A DNA stretch of 9,812 nucleotides from Planctomycetaceae bacterium (lineage in GTDB: Bacteria; Planctomycetota; Planctomycetia; Pirellulales; UBA1268). Every line of letters starts with the position of its first letter. The first letter of the stretch is position 1. Both the position numbers and the translations under genes were made by a program. Below the pieces are notes generated by a model. It was not told where the DNA came from. It did not search any database and saw nothing but the letters and a program-made list of their open reading frames with translations. This document shows, piece by piece, positions 1 through 7,791 of this stretch. The stretch covers positions 1-9,812 of the forward strand of contig SXWC01000019.1 in NCBI GenBank assembly GCA_005789975.1, read 5' to 3'.

Positions 1-886
1 GGACCACCGGCACCTTGATCACGAATCCGATCAGCAGCAGCAGGAAGGCCCAGATCTCGAGACTCATGCCCCACACGCTGGCAGCCGCGAAGGGGGACTT
101 CGGCAGCTGGCCCAACTGGGCGAGGGCGAGCAGGTTGAACGTGTGGACCGGATTCTTGGCCGCGGTGATCGCGGCCACGGCATCGGCCCTGCCCGCCGCA
201 TCGAGCGCCGGACTCACGACATGGCTCGCCACCAACTGCTCCGGAGAGAGCATCCGCAGGTCGCTCGTGAAGTAGAGCATCAGGATCGCGAGGAGCATCA
301 GCACGCTGCCAAACAGCGTGTAGAGGAAAAACTTGATCGCGGCATATTCGCGCCGCGGACCGCCCCAGATGCCGATCAGGAAGTACATCGGAAGGAGCAT
401 CACCTCCCAGAAGACGTAGAAGAGAAAGAAGTCGAGCGACACGAAAACGCCCAGCATTCCCGTCTCGAGCAGGAGGAACAGCACGTGATAGGCCTTGACG
501 TGCTTGGTGATCGGCCAGCTGGCGGCACAGGCCAACACCGAGAGAAAGGTCGTCAGGACGACCAGCGGCATGCTGATGCCATCGACGCCCAGCAGGTACT
601 CGATGTTGAACGCCGGGATCCACGGCTGTTTCACCACGTCCTGCATGCCCGCCTCACCGACGGTGAACTGCGCCGGCCCGACGGCCCCGAAGAGCGTCGG
701 CCATGCCATCCAGAGCGAGAGCACGAAGACCGCCACCGTGGTGGCGAGGGCGATCCAGCGGATCAGTTCTTCGCGGGCCTTGGGGATGATCGGCAAGGCG
801 AGCACCGCGGCGACCAGCGCCGGGAGAAACACGATCAGCGACAGGGGCCAGAGTGCGGGTTGGGAGAGTGCGTCGGCGGGGGACAT
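1..886 (-). CDS. nuoM: NuoM, proton-pumping antiporter-like subunit of complex I (C-terminal part outside window)
   Basis: NuoM is one of the three antiporter-like membrane subunits of complex I that translocate protons during quinone reduction. The ATG is at 886-884 and the frame stays open to base 2, giving 295 residues of a protein usually about 500 long; the C-terminal part lies beyond the left edge. Visible family features are the segment YLLGVDGISMPLV; the helix FYVFWEVMLLPMYFLIG, whose Glu161 corresponds to the essential glutamate of the family; and GFVIKVPVV at the very end, with Lys291 matching the channel lysine. Residues about 209-248 form a hydrophilic, Ala-rich stretch that looks longer than in the E. 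coli protein. The start lies 51 bases after the nuoL stop, with no clear Shine-Dalgarno sequence. nuoN is expected next, outside the window. The identification is firm. Confidence 0.95.
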   Translation of the reverse strand, partial: MSPADALSQPALWPLSLIVFLPALVAAVLALPIIPKAREELIRWIALATTVAVFVLSLWMAWPTLFGAVGPAQFTVGEAGMQDVVKQPWIPAFNIEYLLGVDGISMPLVVLTTFLSVLACAASWPITKHVKAYHVLFLLLETGMLGVFVSLDFFLFYVFWEVMLLPMYFLIGIWGGPRREYAAIKFFLYTLFGSVLMLLAILMLYFTSDLRMLSPEQLVASHVVSPALDAAGRADAVAAITAAKNPVHTFNLLALAQLGQLPKSPFAAASVWGMSLEIWAFLLLLIGFVIKVPVV

Positions 887-937
887 CGGGAAATCCGTCT
901 TGGGTTCCGGGTTGAATCGATGCGGTGGAGCCGGGCG

Positions 938-3379
938 TCAGCCGGCGAGGGACGATCTGAACAACATGCTCGCGAGGACGAACAGCGCGACGGTCCCGGC
1001 GGCGATGAACATCACGTATTGGCGGAGGCTGCCGGTCTGAAGTTTCTTGAGCTCGAGGCCCGCGGCCCAGGTCGCGCTGGCCGTGGCGTTGACGAGCCCG
1101 TCGACTAGCGTCCGGTCGATCCAGGCGTCGATGCCGGCCACGAACCGGGTGACCCGGGCGAGCCCGTTGATGAACGGATCGATCAGCCCCCGATCGATGC
1201 CGCTGGCCACCGCCGCGAGCCCGTGGACCGGCGCGACGAACATGGCCCGGTAGAGTTCGTCGAAATACCACCGATTCGCCAGGAACGTGTAGACGGGCCG
1301 CAGGGCCGCGGCCACCGCCGCGGGCGAGATCACCCGCCAGAGATACATCGCCGCCGCCAGCAGCACGCCGCCGAGGGCCGTGGCGAATGCCGTCACCGTG
1401 GCGGTGACGTGGATCGCCCCCTCGTGGCTCAGATATTCGGCCGGAAGCGTGAGAGCCTGACCGAAGACGAACCCCCCCTGCGTGGTTTCAACGGTGCCGG
1501 CCGGCCGAGACTGCTCGAGCAGATTGGCGATGCCGAAGCCGCCCGGGAGCGTCCAACCGGCGACGACGGCGAGCACGGCGAGCACCAGCAGCGGCATCAC
1601 CATCACCTGCGGCGACTCGTGCGCATGTTCGGCGACATGGTGATCGCGGGGCTTTCCGGCGAAGGTCATGAACCACAGCCGGAACATGTAGAAGGCGGTG
1701 AGAAACGCCCCGCCCGCCACGGCCCAGTAGAGGATGGCGTGCCGTGGATTGGCCTGCGAGAAGGAGAGCGCCTGGGCAAGGATCGAGTCCTTCGAGTAGT
1801 AGCCCGAGAGGCCGACGACGAAGGGGATGCCCGCACCGATGATCGCCAGACAGCCCACCAGCATCGTGCCGGCGGTCGCGGGCATCGCCTTGGCAAGGCC
1901 GCCCATCTTTCGCATGTCGTTGGTGTGGCAGGCATGAATGACCGAACCGGAGCAGAGAAACAGGAGGCTCTTGAAGAAGGCGTGCGTCACGAGATGGAAG
2001 AGCCCGGCGACCCACCCGCCCACGCCGAGGGCGAGCATCATGTAGCCGAGTTGGCTGACCGTGGAATACGCGAGCACCCGCTTGATGTCATTGGCGACAA
2101 GCGCGATGGTCGCCGCGATGAAGAGCGTGATCGCCCCGGTGTAGGCGATCACGAGGAGCACGTCGGGCGTGAGCACGGGAAAGAAACGGCCCACGAGATA
2201 GACTCCCGCCGCGACCATGGTCGCCGAATGGACGAGGGCGGACACCGGCGTCGGGCCCTCCATCGCGTCGGGCAGCCAGACGAACAGCGGGAACTGGGCG
2301 CTCTTGCCCACGCATCCGCAAAAGATGCCGACACCGGCGATGAACAAAAGCCACTTGCCGTAGCCCTCGGCCCGCCAGACGTCCACCTTGCCGGCGATCT
2401 CGCCGGGGGCCGTGACCGCGACCTTCTCCGCGGCGGCGAACTTCACCATCCCGTCGGGCACGCGGAGGGCATGCCCCGCATCGGCCGGACGCACGAGACT
2501 GAAGAGCCCCGGCCTCACGTTGGACCGACCATCCGGGCCGGACACCTGCGAATCGGCGAAATGGAGCGTGCCGAGCGCTCCCCACAGGGCCATCAGACCG
2601 ATCAGCATTCCAAAGTCGCCGACCCGATTGACGATGAAAGCCTTGTTGGCGGCGTTGGAAGCGGTCTTTCGCTCGTAGTAGAAGCCGATCAGGAACCACG
2701 AGCAGATGCCGACAAGCTCCCAGAAGATGAAGACCATCGCCAGATTGCCGGCGATCAGGATGCCCATCATCGAGAAGCAGAACAGCGACAATGCCTGGAA
2801 AAACCGCGGGAAGCGGCCGGGACGATGGAGGTGGCCGCCATCGGCAAGATGCACCTCGTGGTCGGTCACCTCGTGGAGCTCGTCGTGCATGTAGCCCGAC
2901 GCGTAGACGTGGATGCAGGTGGCAATGAAGGTCACCACGACGAACATCAGGATCGTGAGCGAGTCGATGTACCAGCCGATCGAGAGTTTGAGACGGCCGG
3001 CCTCGTAGAGCGTGTACCAGTCGCCCGAGTAGGCGACCGGCGCGACCCCCGCATGCCCTCCGTGGGGGGCGTCATGTGTCGCGGTGTCGGGGGCGGCATG
3101 GTCGGCATGGGCGGCATGGTCGGCGTCGTGGTCGGCGGCATGATTGGCGGCGTGGTCACCGCCGTGATGGGCCGCGACGACCGGATGCACGCCGAGCCAC
3201 GCCACAAAGGCCACCAGCGAGAGCACGAGCGAGGCCACGATCGCAGCGGTCGCGACCCAGGCCGCGTTGCGGCCGTGCGGCCCCATCCGCGGGCCGAAGA
3301 AGAGGATCAGCACGAACGACACCAGCGGCAGGAGCCAGGCCAGGCCGAGGAGTTGCGGGAGTTGGGAGGCGAGATCCAT
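938..3379 (-). CDS. nuoL: NuoL, large antiporter-like subunit of complex I, with extra hydrophilic inserts
   Basis: NuoL is the distal proton-translocating subunit of the complex I membrane arm; its long C-terminal lateral helix runs along the arm. From the ATG at 3379 it is 813 residues, against about 613 in E. coli. Family residues visible include Glu221 in FWELVGICSWFLIGF, Lys359 in GKSAQFPLFVWLPDAM, His384, His462 and His466 with Lys470 in HLVTHAFFKSLLF, and Lys530-Asp531 in YYSKDSIL. The C-terminus ends in the lateral helix and a last membrane span. Extra length sits in a His/Asp/Ala-rich loop (about 65-110), a second charged His-containing insert after GYMHDE (about 165-190), and a soluble insert of about 65 residues (275-340). 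An upstream in-frame TTG at 3427 is possible, but the membrane-like N-terminus MDLASQLPQLL favours 3379. It starts 66 bases after nuoK, without a clear ribosome binding site. Confidence 0.96.
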   Translation of the reverse strand: MDLASQLPQLLGLAWLLPLVSFVLILFFGPRMGPHGRNAAWVATAAIVASLVLSLVAFVAWLGVHPVVAAHHGGDHAANHAADHDADHAAHADHAAPDTATHDAPHGGHAGVAPVAYSGDWYTLYEAGRLKLSIGWYIDSLTILMFVVVTFIATCIHVYASGYMHDELHEVTDHEVHLADGGHLHRPGRFPRFFQALSLFCFSMMGILIAGNLAMVFIFWELVGICSWFLIGFYYERKTASNAANKAFIVNRVGDFGMLIGLMALWGALGTLHFADSQVSGPDGRSNVRPGLFSLVRPADAGHALRVPDGMVKFAAAEKVAVTAPGEIAGKVDVWRAEGYGKWLLFIAGVGIFCGCVGKSAQFPLFVWLPDAMEGPTPVSALVHSATMVAAGVYLVGRFFPVLTPDVLLVIAYTGAITLFIAATIALVANDIKRVLAYSTVSQLGYMMLALGVGGWVAGLFHLVTHAFFKSLLFLCSGSVIHACHTNDMRKMGGLAKAMPATAGTMLVGCLAIIGAGIPFVVGLSGYYSKDSILAQALSFSQANPRHAILYWAVAGGAFLTAFYMFRLWFMTFAGKPRDHHVAEHAHESPQVMVMPLLVLAVLAVVAGWTLPGGFGIANLLEQSRPAGTVETTQGGFVFGQALTLPAEYLSHEGAIHVTATVTAFATALGGVLLAAAMYLWRVISPAAVAAALRPVYTFLANRWYFDELYRAMFVAPVHGLAAVASGIDRGLIDPFINGLARVTRFVAGIDAWIDRTLVDGLVNATASATWAAGLELKKLQTGSLRQYVMFIAAGTVALFVLASMLFRSSLAG
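3053..3187 (-). repeat. Low-complexity His/Asp/Ala-rich segment within nuoL, with a 9-nt tandem repeat
   Basis: This stretch encodes about 45 residues with 12 His and 7 Asp among many Ala and Gly. Its core, 3095-3121, is three adjacent 9-nt units, two identical and the middle one differing at one base, reading GACCATGCC or GCCCATGCC on the coding strand (Asp/Ala-His-Ala). More degenerate copies follow on the 3121-3175 side. The reading frame stays open. Such a repeat can grow or shrink by slippage in steps of three residues without breaking nuoL. Confidence 0.85.
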
Positions 3380-3445
3380 GATGCCCTGGCCGTGGTGGCC
3401 TTCGAACCTGGAGCGGGAGTTGGTCAACCGGCGACCAAAGGGCGA

Positions 3446-3823
3446 TCAGCCCTTGAGGTCGTCGGCCCGATCGATATCGACCGTGGAGTGGTTGTTGTAA
3501 AAGTTGAGCGTGATGGCGAGCGCGACGGCCGCCTCCGCCGCCGCCAGCAGGATCACGAACAGGGCGAACACCTGCCCGTCGAGCCCCAGCGACCGCGATC
3601 CCTCCCCCTGGAGATAGGGCGAGGCGAAGGCGACGAAGTTGACGTTGGCACCATTGAGCACGAGCTCGATCCCCATCAGGACGCCGAGCGCGTTCCGCTT
3701 GACGGCCATGCAGGCGACACCGGACACGAACAGGATCGCCCCTACCACGAGATAGTGGGCCACGCTGACGGGCTCGGTGAAGAGTCCGAGGAGCGGAACG
3801 GCGGAAGCGACGACGCTGTTCAT
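3446..3823 (-). CDS. nuoK: NuoK, small membrane subunit of complex I
   Basis: NuoK (the ND4L/MrpC-like subunit) carries two membrane-embedded glutamates that form part of the proton path between the quinone site and the antiporter-like subunits. The protein is 125 residues, against about 100 in E. coli; the extra length is an N-terminal extension and a charged C-terminal tail (about 111-125, ending DDLKG). Three membrane spans are visible at about 23-42, 46-66 and 84-107, with Glu53 in LMGIELVLNGANVNF and Glu97 in LLAAAEAAVALAI matching the two family glutamates. The ATG overlaps the nuoJ stop as ATGA. A good Shine-Dalgarno sequence, GGGAGGG (complement of 3829-3835), lies 5 bases upstream inside nuoJ, so it may be translated both by coupling and by its own initiation. 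Confidence 0.96.
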   Translation of the reverse strand: MNSVVASAVPLLGLFTEPVSVAHYLVVGAILFVSGVACMAVKRNALGVLMGIELVLNGANVNFVAFASPYLQGEGSRSLGLDGQVFALFVILLAAAEAAVALAITLNFYNNHSTVDIDRADDLKG

Positions 3824-4557
3824 GGACGCCCTCCCGCCAACACGGAACCACTCCGCTGCCGTTCGCGGCCGATCGACGCATGCTCGGCGACCGAAGCAGG
3901 CGGCTCGACCGACGCCGCCACCTCGATCGCCCGCGGTGACTTGCGTCGCTTGGCGCGGGCGAGGTAGGCGGCCCCGACGAGCACGACCAGGAGATGGATC
4001 GACACGATCTCGAAGGGGAGCATGTAGCCCGGACGCTTGTTGACGGCGGGGGAGCCGGTGGCCGGATCATCGACACGGACGCCGACCAGCGACATCCCGA
4101 TCGGCGTCGCGGCCGGCTCGGCGACCACGCCGGCGGCAGGCGTACGCCACGGCCCGACCGAGAGGGCCGACTGCAGGAGCACCGCCAGGAGGGCGACACC
4201 CACGAACCCGGCGAGCACGCGGTCGCGGCCAGAGCCCTTGATCGCCACCAGTGGCGCCTGGGCCGTGAGCATGACGCCAAACACGAGGAGCACCAGCGTG
4301 CCGCCCACGTAGATCATGAGTTGCATGGCGCCGACGAACTCGGCTCCGGCGAGGAAGAAGAGCCCGGCCGTCGCACCGAGGGAGAGGACGAGATAGAAGG
4401 CCATGCGCACGACGTTGTCGGCGGCGACCACGGCCACCGCAAAGCCGCAGGCGATCGCCGCAAAGAGCAGGAAGAAGACCGAGTGCCAGTTGATGGCGGC
4501 CAGCGGAAGCGGCACCGCCGCGGCAGCGCCGGCGATCATGGGCAGCATGAAACTCAT
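3820..4557 (-). CDS. nuoJ: NuoJ, membrane subunit of complex I, with long loop and basic C-terminal tail
   Basis: NuoJ (ND6) lies in the membrane arm and couples changes at the quinone site to the proton channels through a helix with a pi-bulge. From the ATG at 4557 it is 245 residues, against 184 in E. coli. Spans are seen at about 26-46, 52-71, 75-99, 113-133 and 179-200. The third, GAEFVGAMQLMIYVGGTLVL, matches the conserved pi-bulge helix. The loop between the last two spans (about 134-178) is long and Pro/Ala-rich, and residues 201-245 form a charged tail starting RAKRRKSPR. The start overlaps the nuoH stop as ATGA and has the Shine-Dalgarno-like AGGTGA (complement of 4562-4567) 4 bases upstream. 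A second ATG three codons later (4548) is an alternative start. nuoI, usually found between nuoH and nuoJ, is absent here. Confidence 0.94.
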   Translation of the reverse strand: MSFMLPMIAGAAAAVPLPLAAINWHSVFFLLFAAIACGFAVAVVAADNVVRMAFYLVLSLGATAGLFFLAGAEFVGAMQLMIYVGGTLVLLVFGVMLTAQAPLVAIKGSGRDRVLAGFVGVALLAVLLQSALSVGPWRTPAAGVVAEPAATPIGMSLVGVRVDDPATGSPAVNKRPGYMLPFEIVSIHLLVVLVGAAYLARAKRRKSPRAIEVAASVEPPASVAEHASIGRERQRSGSVLAGGRP

Positions 4558-5756
4558 GACTTCACCTGGGCGACCTTTCCGGCATCCGCGGAGGGCGTCG
4601 CCGAGGCCCCGCCGGGGCCGGGCAGCCACCCCTCGCGAATCTCGCCCGCGGGCCGGCGGAGGGCCGGCATCAGACCGCCCGGCAGGGCGACCTGCCAGAG
4701 CATCGCCCCCAGGAACATGGCGGCGGCGATCGGGGTGCAGTATTTCAGGCAGGTCATCATCACCTGATCGATTCGGAGCCGGGGCAGCGTCCAGCGGATC
4801 CACATCATGATCAGCACGCCGAGCGTGGCCTTGCCGAGCAGATTGGCCATGCCCAACAGCCGGACGAAATACCCCGCCGTGTCGCCCGTGCCGTCCGAGA
4901 GCCCGAGGATTTTCGCGACCGGGATCGGGCCGTTCCAGCCCCCCAGGAAGAGCAGCGCGGCGAGGGCGCTCACCAAGAACATCGACCCGTACTCGGCCAT
5001 GAAGAAGTAGCTCCACCGCAGGCCCGAGTACTCGGTGTGGAAGCCCGCCACGAGTTCGCTCTCGGCCTCCGCGAGGTCGAAGGGGGCGCGGTTGACGCTC
5101 GCCACCGCGCAGGTGACGTAGACCCAGAAGATCACGAACGTGAACGGATCATGAAACAGGTACCAGCTGGTGAACCAGCCGGCCTGCTTCTCGGCGATCG
5201 TCACCAAATCCATGCTGCCCGCCAGCATCACGGGAATGACGACGCACATTCCGAGCGGCACCTCGTAACTCACGACCTGAGCCGCCTCACGCATCGCCCC
5301 GAAGAGCGACCACTTGGAGGCCGACGCGTAGCCGGCCAGGATCACGCCGAAAACCTCGAGGCCGAGCACCGCGATCACGAAGAACACACCCACGTTCATC
5401 CGCTGGCCGATGAAATCGAAGGCGAACGGCAGCGCGATGAAGGCACAAAACGAAGCGCAGAAGCTCACGTAGGGAGCGACGCGGAAAAGCATTCCGTCGG
5501 CCCCGTCCGGCATCAGATCCTCTTTGGCGAGGAGTTTGAGGCCGTCGGCGAGGGACTGCAGCCAGCCAAACTTGCCCCCCGTCCGCGTGGGGCCGAGGCG
5601 GTCCTGGATGCGGCCGGCGATTTTTCGCTCGGCCCAGATGAAAACGAGCGCTCCGCCCGCGATCACATTGAGGATGAGCGCGGCCGCCACAACGGCCGTG
5701 ACCGACCACGCCAGCCATGCCGGGAGGCCCACGGTATTGATCAGGAATTCAGCCAT
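4554..5756 (-). CDS. nuoH: NuoH, quinone-site membrane subunit of complex I
   Basis: NuoH (ND1) anchors the peripheral arm to the membrane arm and forms the quinone entry channel together with NuoB and NuoD. It is 400 residues, against 325 in E. coli; part of the excess is a hydrophilic C-terminal tail (about 366-400) after the last membrane span. Conserved signatures are Glu43-Arg44-Lys45 in WAERKIAGRIQDRLGPTRTG, GYASASKWSLFGAMREAAQ at about 142-160, the charged quinone-channel loop NRAPFDLAEAESELVAGFH at 222-240, and the late motif RWTLPRLRIDQVM at 321-333. The start ATG at 5756 follows a 245-base gap after nuoD, so nuoH may have its own control. No convincing Shine-Dalgarno sequence is seen. 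It ends in an ATGA overlap with nuoJ. Confidence 0.97.
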   Translation of the reverse strand: MAEFLINTVGLPAWLAWSVTAVVAAALILNVIAGGALVFIWAERKIAGRIQDRLGPTRTGGKFGWLQSLADGLKLLAKEDLMPDGADGMLFRVAPYVSFCASFCAFIALPFAFDFIGQRMNVGVFFVIAVLGLEVFGVILAGYASASKWSLFGAMREAAQVVSYEVPLGMCVVIPVMLAGSMDLVTIAEKQAGWFTSWYLFHDPFTFVIFWVYVTCAVASVNRAPFDLAEAESELVAGFHTEYSGLRWSYFFMAEYGSMFLVSALAALLFLGGWNGPIPVAKILGLSDGTGDTAGYFVRLLGMANLLGKATLGVLIMMWIRWTLPRLRIDQVMMTCLKYCTPIAAAMFLGAMLWQVALPGGLMPALRRPAGEIREGWLPGPGGASATPSADAGKVAQVKS

Positions 5757-5766
5757 TCGGGTCGCT

Positions 5767-5781
5767 ATTTCCCGCGGAAAT
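5767..5781. promoter_or_regulatory. Palindrome ATTTCC-CGC-GGAAAT upstream of nuoH
   Basis: A perfect inverted repeat with 6-bp arms and a 3-bp centre lies 10 bp upstream of the nuoH ATG. It could be a repressor or activator site, or a small RNA hairpin close to the nuoH start. The arms resemble those of the palindrome in front of csrA at 9278-9292. Function is inferred from position and symmetry only. Confidence 0.4.
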
Positions 5782-5784
5782 CCG

Positions 5785-5808
5785 ACTTCGTGAAAAATCG
5801 CACGAAGT
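5785..5808. promoter_or_regulatory. Inverted repeat (8-bp stem, 8-nt loop) upstream of nuoH
   Basis: The arms ACTTCGTG and CACGAAGT are perfectly complementary and separated by AAAAATCG (plus strand). In the nuo transcript this would form a stable stem-loop about 28 bases before the nuoH start codon. The T-rich run on the transcript strand is inside the loop, not after the stem, so it is not a standard intrinsic terminator. It could be an operator, an mRNA processing or stability element, or part of translational control. Confidence 0.45.
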
Positions 5809-6001
5809 TTGCCTTACCCCACTCCTTTTCACAAGTCCCGACGACGAATCAGCGGCACAAACAAGCGGGAGCCGGAGGGGCCGACGAACACACCACAAAC
5901 CCCGGGCCGCTCCCGCCCGGACGGGAACCCGCGGGCCTCGCGCCGTGGGCGACTTTCGCCGCTCCTCGACCGGCACCCCGGCTTCAACCCGCATTCAACT
6001 G

Positions 6002-7210
6002 CTACCGGTCGATTTCACCCATCACGATGTCGAGGCTGCCCACGATCGCCGGCACGTCGGCGATCAGGCAGCCGCGGCAGAGTTCGTGGGCCACGGAGAG
6101 ATTCGAGAACGAACTCGACCTCGCCCGCACCCGCCACGGAATCGCCGAGCCGTCGCTCACGAGATAGAAGCCCATCTGTCCCTTCGGGCACTCGGTCTCG
6201 AGGTAGGCGTCGCCGGCCGGCATCTTCTCGGTGAGCTTGAGCGGTTCGCCGAGCGGCCCCTTGCAGGCCGAGTAGCGGTCGATCGCCTGGCGGACGAGGT
6301 CCATCGACTGCACCACTTCCAACATCCGCACGAAGAACCGGTGCCAGCAGTCGCCCAGCACCGCGTCGGCCGGCACCGCCGGATACTCGTGATCGCGGGG
6401 ATAGTGGCCGTTCTTCATCACCGCGACCTCGAAGGCGTAGCCGTCGTACATCGCCGTGTAGATGGCCTCGCCGTCCCGGCGAAGATCCTGATCCACGCCG
6501 CTGCCCCGGAGCACCGGGCCGGAACAGCCATACTCGATCGCCAGTTCGCGGGACATCACGCCGATGTTGGCCGTCCGCTTCACGAAGATGGCGTTGGTCG
6601 TGAGCAGGGAATGGTATTCCTTGATGATCGGCTCGAACTGCTCCAAAAAGGCCTCGCACTTCGCGAGCCAGCCCGCCGGCAGATCGGCCGTCAGGCCGCC
6701 GACCGTGATGTAGCTGTAGGTGAGCCGGGCACCGCACGCCTCCTCGAACAGGTCGAGAATCTTTTCCCGCTCGCGGAAGGCGTAGAGAAACGGGCTGAAG
6801 GTACCGAGGTCGAGACCGTAAGCACCCATGCCGACGAGATGGCTGGCGATCCGATTCAGCTCCGTGATCAAGACCCGGAGGTGCCGGGCCTTTTCGCTGA
6901 CCTGGTATTTCATGAGCTTCTCGACGGCAAGGGCCCAGCCGAGGTTCATGTTCATCGCCGCGAGGTAGTCCATCCGATCGGTGTAGGGGATCCACTGCCG
7001 ATGGGTCAGGTTTTCACCGATCTTCTCCGCACAGCGGTGCAGGTAGCCGATGTGCGGCTCAACCTCGGACACCACCTCGCCGTCGGTCCGGAGCACGAGC
7101 CGCAGCACACCGTGGGTGCTCGGATGCTGGGGCCCCATGTTGACGAGCATTTCGTCGGTGCGGACGTCGAACTCGATGATCCGCGGGTCGTCGTCGATCA
7201 TCTGTGCCAT
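6002..7210 (-). CDS. nuoD: NuoD, 49-kDa quinone-site subunit of complex I
   Basis: NuoD lines the quinone-reduction pocket at the base of the peripheral arm, next to cluster N2 of NuoB. It derives from the large subunit of NiFe hydrogenases. The protein is 402 residues, as expected for a stand-alone NuoD rather than a NuoCD fusion. The N-terminal MGPQHPSTHGVLRL motif (25-38) carries His29 and His33, the latter matching the quinone-site histidine; Tyr82 in DRMDYLAAM matches the quinone-binding tyrosine. Also seen are EPHIGYLHRCAEK, ELNRIASHL, and the C-terminal SFSNLSVAHELCRGCLIADV block. The hydrogenase metal-binding cysteines are not kept as a pair, as expected. It starts 2 bases after the nuoC stop with a strong Shine-Dalgarno sequence and ends ahead of the 245-base gap before nuoH. 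Confidence 0.98.
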   Translation of the reverse strand: MAQMIDDDPRIIEFDVRTDEMLVNMGPQHPSTHGVLRLVLRTDGEVVSEVEPHIGYLHRCAEKIGENLTHRQWIPYTDRMDYLAAMNMNLGWALAVEKLMKYQVSEKARHLRVLITELNRIASHLVGMGAYGLDLGTFSPFLYAFREREKILDLFEEACGARLTYSYITVGGLTADLPAGWLAKCEAFLEQFEPIIKEYHSLLTTNAIFVKRTANIGVMSRELAIEYGCSGPVLRGSGVDQDLRRDGEAIYTAMYDGYAFEVAVMKNGHYPRDHEYPAVPADAVLGDCWHRFFVRMLEVVQSMDLVRQAIDRYSACKGPLGEPLKLTEKMPAGDAYLETECPKGQMGFYLVSDGSAIPWRVRARSSSFSNLSVAHELCRGCLIADVPAIVGSLDIVMGEIDR

Positions 7211-7212
7211 CG

Positions 7213-7749
7213 CTACCTCCCCCTGATGCCGTGGTAATCGAGCGGCATCTCGTAATCCTTGCGGAGCGGATACCCTTCCCAGTCCTCGGGGCAGAGGATC
7301 CGCCGCAGGTCCGGATGGCCGGTGAACCAGATGCCCGAGAGATCATAGACTTCGCGCTCGTGCCAGTTGGCCCCGCGCCACACGCCACACACGCTGGGAA
7401 TCTCGGGCAACTCGCCCGGCACATCCGACTTCCACCGCGGCAGTTTCGCCTTGAGAACGAGGCTCACGCGGGAGGGCGTGCTCCAGAGGTGGTAGACCAT
7501 CTCGGTATGCGGCTGCCACGAGACCTTGGCGGCCTTCTTGGGATCGGCCTCGAACCAGTCGATCGCCGTGATGCACTGGAGCGAGTCGAAGCGGACCGGA
7601 CTCGACTTCGCAAGCCAGGCACAGACCTCGACGATTCGCGCGGGCGCCACCTCGACCCACGGGTCGATCGCCTCGAGGTTGCGGCCGACCACGGCCTCCG
7701 GCACGGCGGCCTCCAACTCGTCAAGGAATCCTGGGCCTCGCGTGGTCAT
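7213..7749 (-). CDS. nuoC: NuoC, 30-kDa subunit of complex I
   Basis: NuoC is a peripheral-arm subunit that packs against NuoD and helps hold the quinone module together; it binds no cofactor. The protein is 178 residues, a normal size for a separate NuoC. The diagnostic block is C-terminal: [19 protein letters not shown] at about 128-146, then [19 protein letters not shown] and a DYHGIR end. The ATG at 7749 follows the nuoA stop by 42 bases, with no good Shine-Dalgarno sequence; nuoD follows after 2 bases. In the classical order nuoB lies between nuoA and nuoC, but the 42-base gap leaves no room for it. Confidence 0.97.
   Translation of the reverse strand: MTTRGPGFLDELEAAVPEAVVGRNLEAIDPWVEVAPARIVEVCAWLAKSSPVRFDSLQCITAIDWFEADPKKAAKVSWQPHTEMVYHLWSTPSRVSLVLKAKLPRWKSDVPGELPEIPSVCGVWRGANWHEREVYDLSGIWFTGHPDLRRILCPEDWEGYPLRKDYEMPLDYHGIRGR
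7216..7223 (-). promoter_or_regulatory. Strong ribosome binding site for nuoD
   Basis: The minus-strand sequence GGGGGAGG lies 5 bases upstream of the nuoD ATG, inside the last codons of nuoC. It fixes the nuoD start and stands out because nuoI, nuoA, nuoC, nuoH, nuoL and nuoM have weak or no Shine-Dalgarno sequence. Confidence 0.75.
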
Positions 7750-7791
7750 TGGCAGTCGCTCGTCACGGGGGATGGGGATTTGAGATGCCGA

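Larger units (their letters stand above)
5757..6001. other. Intergenic gap between nuoD and nuoH
   Basis: This is the only sizeable break inside the nuo cluster. It lies where nuoE, nuoF and nuoG occur in the classical operon order. No credible gene is seen; an 81-codon minus-strand frame at 5749-5994 lacks protein-like features. It holds two inverted repeats near nuoH, listed separately. A weak minus-strand promoter-like pair, TTGTGA and CAAACT 17 bases apart, lies just upstream of the stem-loop, but the second box matches the consensus at only three positions, so I do not call it. Confidence 0.6.

Noticed and set aside
1223..3967. 914-codon open frame on the plus strand opposite nuoL and nuoK
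   Set aside because: It is antisense to well-supported nuo genes. Its composition is Arg/Glu/His/Gly-rich with no domain signature, as produced by the complement of GC-rich codons.
5749..5994. 81-codon minus-strand frame filling the nuoD-nuoH gap
   Set aside because: It begins close to the nuoD stop and overlaps the nuoH start, but its Arg/Ser/Val-rich translation shows no motif or membrane segment, and it runs through both inverted repeats. It is probably chance.
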